DNA of 64,000 nt from Paragonimus westermani (Eukaryota; Platyhelminthes; Trematoda; Plagiorchiida; Troglotrematidae), in NCBI GenBank assembly GCA_008508345.1, contig QNGE01003235.1, forward strand, positions 25,662 through 89,661, given 5' to 3'. Positions 60,337 to 64,000 of this stretch are shown here, piece by piece. The notes below the pieces were generated by a model. It did not search any database. It had not been told where the DNA came from and saw only the letters and a list, made by a program, of their open reading frames with translations. How positions within the stretch are numbered: the first letter of the stretch is position 1; every line of letters begins with the position of its first letter. The translations under genes and the position numbers were made by a program.

Positions 60337-60715
60337 GTGGCTATACTCTTCAAAGTCGACGTGGATTGCTTTTACTATCAGACTCAAGCGGTAGAAAAAG
60401 GCGCTCCAAAAACTAGAGTCACCAAAGCATTTGAACTGTTTAAATTTGCGTGGATGCGTTTCGTGCCAAGAAGTGTAACACAAATATTCCAACACTTAAT
60501 TAACGAATTGTTATGTGATTTGGAGTTTACTCATCCGTAGACGACGACGACAGTTCAATTGCCAGCCTCAGCCTCGAGGAAGACCCTGTACACATATTCA
60601 AATTCCACCGAAACTTCGGTGAATTTGGCATGATCATTAATCCGAATAGTTGTCATTTTGTAGTGCCGTCAACAGGCACCCTCGGAAACCACACCAGCTC
60701 AACCGAGTGATTTTG
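60337..60715 (+). pseudogene. Ty3/Gypsy reverse transcriptase relic
   Basis: The frame from 60337 aligns position by position with the RT of the 32-kb element. LFKVDVDCFYYQTQAVEKGA stands for FSKIDLVCAYHQIPVADEDV, TRVTKAFELFKFAWM for KTAVITPFGLFEILRM, and QIFQHLINELLCDLEFTHP for TFQRFIDDVTRCLDFVHP. In the next frame VDDDDSSIASLSLEEDPVHI covers the active-site strand and FGEFGMIINPNSCHF the following helix. About 125 codons of RT, heavily diverged and with one frame change near 60540. Flanking domains were not found. Confidence 0.75.
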
Positions 60716-61580
60716 AAAATTCCCCGGATATGACGAGATCCTTCTCACGAACTGGGTATGAGTGGAAGTCCATATATGACTTGCAATATGCCTCTGAACT
60801 GCAGTTTTGGCCACATCTTTCTCACAGCTGTGAATGAAGGATTCGCCATTCCCCGGCCCCGAAAATTTACGTGAGCCGCTTAGTGACGGGCAATTTTAAC
60901 CGCGTGAAGCGTTGATCGACCCCAGAAACGCGCTTGAAAAACCCATCAGGTGTGCGTTTTTTTTTTGAAAAAAAGAGGGTAAGCCAAGCAGGCCGTTTCA
61001 ATTACAGACTTCGGGGGGAAAATTCTTCAAGCGGATTAGTGGGAGTGCGGAAATGTATGTGTGAGAGATGGTATGAAGATGGTCCCCTTGTTCATATCAA
61101 GCCCGCCGGACTGGTAATAGTAATGGCAAATTTCCTCGCTTCCCTGAGCTGTTCAGAGCAGCAATGGGACAATAGGATGGATCTACAATGAAAGCACAGA
61201 AATTTGAATAAATCTTCCAGTTACTCGAATTTCTGGTTTCACATGAACCGTCTAACATGGGTTTTCCGACTGAAGCCAAGGAACCCGCATCCGCCGGGCT
61301 GGTAAGATAACGGAGCTCTTGCCAAAACGTACCATCCTCAAGCATTTCTTTTTGAACAATCCTTCCTACTGACTTAGCATGGCCTCGTTATCAACCGGTC
61401 ATGCCCACCGAACATGCTTTGTTCCATAGGCTGTGTGGTAGATGCAAACAACAATGGTATCATCCCAGGTTCTACCTTCTCCCGTTCCTCCAAGCCTTTT
61501 TATTGTGTCCAACATGTTCCTCTTAGACAGACTGAACGCTTACAATACCTAAGTAGATGTGCTTCACTAGGTCGCCCCTT
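60716..61580. other. Region without a supported gene
   Basis: No recognised domain. It may hold further decayed Gypsy sequence, but no motif could be aligned. An 11-T run at about 60957 is present. Confidence 0.3.
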
Positions 61581-61599
61581 TTCCATATGGCAGAACGTT

Positions 61600-61885
61600 T
61601 AGAGTTAAAACCGGATCAGGATTTTCGTTTGCCTTGTCAAATTTTGCGGGAGCTCCTCGAGGGTCGGTGCTAAGTCTACCTATGTTTCTTGATTATATCA
61701 ATGATCTTCCGTACGATAGACCCAGTGACGCCTTTCTATACACTGATAACCCTACCATTATTAGTGTCAATGACTCCGGCGCACTACTCATCGATCCTGA
61801 CACGATGATGTGTTAGTCAGATGATTGTAGCCTCGCAGTTAATGATAATAAGTGCGCACGCAATTGTCGGCACTTGAAATGGAAT
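61600..61885 (+). pseudogene. LINE D: reverse transcriptase middle
   Basis: The frame reads RTFRVKTGSGFSFALSNFAG and then APRGSVLSLPMFLDYINDLP, the counterpart of GVPQGSVLGPLLFLxYINDLP. FLYTDNPTII follows, where the catalytic YADD is degraded to YTDN. After a stop it continues SDDCSLAVNDNKCARN, homologous to the fragment at 27.6 kb. This is a CR1/jockey-like LINE. The active site is lost, so the copy is dead. Its 3' end is recognised again at 62.9 kb. Confidence 0.8.
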
Positions 61886-62924
61886 CCTCTGAACACAGGA
61901 CCTTCGAGCGTTTCGGAAGGTTTACATTTGCACTGCAACTACCTATTCACAGACAACTACAAGGTGATCTGATCCTAGCCTGTCAGACATAAACTCGTCA
62001 TATTTGCGCTGCTTTTTCCGAGCTACCGAGGTCGGCATGTTTGCAGGCTTCCTGAGGACTCCTTTTGAGTTAAAATACCTTTATCTGACTTTTTGAGACT
62101 GAAACCATTCTCTCTTGACACGTCACGGATCCCTGGAATACTTCCTCCAAGGACTTAGTGTTCGCGCATTTTGTCGAAAATTTCGAGCGCAAGCTCCGTG
62201 CTTCTGGGTTACAGTGCACTCTTGTTCTTCTGGTTCCTTACCTTTCGACCCATATTATACGCTTATTGCTTACATCTGTCTCTTCGCATACTTTCATTGT
62301 TGGTCACGTGAATAGTACACCGGACACTAATGTGTTCTTCCATTCGGGCACTACTGGCCGTCTACAAGTCGGGTCCACGAGGACAATCCTGATTGGCCCC
62401 GATTTGCCTGTTTGTATCCAACTCCTCCATTGGTTTCAACGACGTTCGGTTGTAGGAGAAACCACGGTTTATTGCAGACCCGCACTAACTTAATGTGCCC
62501 AAGGTAAATTCAATAAACACCATACGCGGAATGAAAAATTTTGGGGAACTGAGAGTAACCCAACGTATATCATACGAAGGTTACAGTAGGTGTCAACCAC
62601 CACTGAACAATACCGTTATATGGCAACATGTCGCCACATTCACTCCAAGCGTGCATTAGGGCACATAGGCCGACAAGCATGCAGACATTTGAACGAGGAC
62701 CCATGAAACAAGCAGGCGGCAGGCGAATGTACTTACGATCCTGGTCACAATATGAACTAGGGTTTTTTGGAACTCTAAACACAGTACAACAGACAGACAG
62801 CGGTAACTCCTAGGTCACCAAATCGGGTGCTACTCCTGAGAATCCGATGCAACCTGGATGTGAAAATCTGTTGGTTCCACCGCTATTATCTCGCCGCGAC
62901 ATTCTTGTCTCGCCTCGAAATTCT
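61886..62924. other. Interval between two LINE pieces
   Basis: The RT-to-thumb part expected here was not found. A 111-codon frame at 62158-62493 has no recognised domain. About 1 kb is roughly the expected spacing, so it may be too diverged to read, or replaced by another insertion. Confidence 0.35.
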
Positions 62925-63219
62925 TGATCCTTATCCACCCGAGATTCGAAGACTCTGCGGCGAATTAATTCTTACACACCATCTCTTTAGCACAGGACTC
63001 GTGCAACAAATCTTCACTCTAGAAGGTGCCAACCGTCGAAGAGGTCACGACTGAAAGTTCTATAAGCTTCGACTTCAGACCTTCATAAGAAGACAGTTCT
63101 TCTCATATAGAGTTATCAAATATTGGAACGACCTTCCACTAGACATTGTCAGCTGCTCTTCTAAGGACCGTGTCAAAGTGTTATTGGATTCTCATCTGCT
63201 TAATAAACCGTTAGATTAG
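62925..63219 (+). pseudogene. LINE D: C-terminal end
   Basis: The frame reads IRRLCGELILTHHLFSTG, then NRRRGHD followed by a stop where Trp is expected, then RRQFFSYRVIKYWNDLPLDI and a Lys/Leu tail ending at TAG 63217. This is the RRLRGDLIxxxxLF...RGH...FFSxRVVxxWNxLPxxVV end of CR1/jockey-like LINE ORF2. A single stop (TGA) interrupts an otherwise continuous frame of about 130 codons. Confidence 0.8.
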
Positions 63220-63651
63220 CAATTTATCCTGTTCTGCTAGATTATCATTTAACTCTGTTATTGGGACTTTCTGTAACCCAGAATGACCGCCTTTCAGGTC
63301 AACAAAAAACATCCGGACATCGAAACAAACAAAATGGTTGGATCCGGGTAGAATAACCTCCCAGGCTTGAACCCGTGTAAGAATAGCTGAAATAGCATAT
63401 TACACATCCTTGTCAAAAATGATCCGTGTCAGATCTAACAGTGCCGGGACTCAGCAGACGGAGTCTGTAGCAGCAATCGCCTGCGGCCGGCATGGATGTA
63501 AAATATCTGTACACAACGGCACGTAGTGCCACCAGGGTCAGAAGTGGTACCACTTCAATGCACCGGTCTTAACGAACACCAGTAAAAACAGCTAGCTTCT
63601 TCCTCTCTCATTTACATCTGTGTGAGTTGTAGGTTAAACGGAAGCCATAGC
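63220..63651. other. Non-coding interval
   Basis: Between a LINE 3' end and the next open frame. It presumably contains the LINE 3' untranslated region and the 5' untranslated region of the next unit. No motif seen. Confidence 0.4.
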
Positions 63652-64000
63652 ATGACTCCGCAGCTGACTGGTCTTACACATACCACGTCAAGTGGAGTGA
63701 CGCAGAAAACCCGTGACTGTAAATGTGGGGCTCTTCTTAGCTTTGTATCCCCTTCCATTTCTTCCATGGAGAGTAAGATAGAGACTCCGTCCGAAAGAAA
63801 ACTGGAACTACATTCTCTGAATGAGTATATGTCGGTTGTTCTATCTGATATTGCAATCACCAACGAAATAGTTGCCCTAACAATTGCACACATAGGGGAG
63901 GCGGCAGTAAAAATGAGGGAAAAAGCTCTCAGCCAAAAGAGAGTTGTTGTATTGGGCGGCATCCCTACAACCTCTTCTCCAACCGAGCTAGCTAAGACAG
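63652..64000 (+). CDS. Partial frame running off the window, LINE N-terminal ORF-like
   Basis: From ATG at 63652 a frame without stops reaches the window end (116 codons). The N-terminus has a CKCGAL pair. Residues 40-95 (SMESKIETPSERKLELHSLN through EAAVKMREKALSQ) look like a heptad-type helix. Then SQKRVVVLGGIPTTSSP resembles the start of an RNA-binding or endonuclease-like module that follows the coiled coil in some CR1/L1-type first ORFs. The family is inferred from this layout and from the LINE tail just upstream. It is not certain. The minus-strand frame 63612-63962 is its shadow. Confidence 0.45.
   Translation, partial: MTPQLTGLTHTTSSGVTQKTRDCKCGALLSFVSPSISSMESKIETPSERKLELHSLNEYMSVVLSDIAITNEIVALTIAHIGEAAVKMREKALSQKRVVVLGGIPTTSSPTELAKT

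Noticed and set aside
63612..63962. 116-codon minus-strand frame at the right edge
   Set aside because: The opposite strand is also open to the window end and has the more protein-like sequence with a coiled-coil pattern.
1..64000. tRNA, rRNA genes, CRISPR arrays, bacterial operons
   Set aside because: I looked for tRNA T-arm motifs, regularly spaced repeats and clustered same-strand long genes. None was seen, and the repeats are eukaryotic transposons.

Overview
This window looks like accessory, repeat-rich DNA from an animal genome, most likely a flatworm (platyhelminth, perhaps a tapeworm or fluke). There are no operons, no long host genes and no dense coding. There is a spliced host-type gene and a thick layer of decayed transposons of kinds common in flatworms: Ty3/Gypsy elements of the CsRn1 type primed by tRNA-Trp, Penelope-like elements (PLE) with a GIY-YIG endonuclease, and CR1/jockey-like LINEs. 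The taxon is an inference from this mixture, not from a marker gene.

Layout. 1-9.1 kb: no supported gene. 10.3-14.9 kb: minus-strand exons of a secreted collagen-like/C1q-domain protein, a signal peptide plus Gly-X-Y exon at 14632-14872 and the first half of a C1q domain at 10292-10521. The large intron between them holds a pair of inverted arms about 0.8 kb apart. 15.4-15.9 kb: LINE reverse-transcriptase relic. 19.8-23.2 kb: nested relics, namely a plus-strand Gypsy RNase H, a minus-strand Gypsy protease-RT-RNase H relic, and a plus-strand PLE. 26.6-30.6 kb: a Gypsy protease relic (minus), a LINE fragment, a Gypsy RNase H-end/integrase relic (plus) and a PLE (minus). 32.2-35.3 kb: the best-preserved element, a CsRn1-like Gypsy with a PBS, Gag, and protease/RT/RNase H/integrase N-terminus. 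It carries frameshifts and lacks the integrase core and a visible 3' LTR.

36-39.6 kb: a candidate host exon, a degenerate TTAGGG-like G/T-rich patch, and a 742-base N gap bordered by two nearly identical 223-bp direct repeats. 39.7-49.1 kb: mostly unexplained sequence with a few open frames of uncertain status. 49.15-52.25 kb: a 1137-bp near-identical duplication across a single N. Its left boundary coincides exactly with an LTR end, and its right part enters a broken MULE-type (ZSWIM/FAR1-like) transposase gene. 53.25-53.64 kb: a long hairpin and a LINE 3' tail. 57.8-58.5 kb: a PLE relic. 60.3-64 kb: a Gypsy RT relic, a LINE RT start and end, and an open frame running off the window edge that resembles the N-terminal part of a LINE ORF.

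I found no convincing new multi-gene system. The items most worth checking are the LTR/MULE duplication with its 4-bp target duplication, the collagen-C1q gene, the inverted-repeat structures, and the triplicated primer-binding site of the CsRn1-like element. All homology calls were made by eye from translated motifs; no database search was run.
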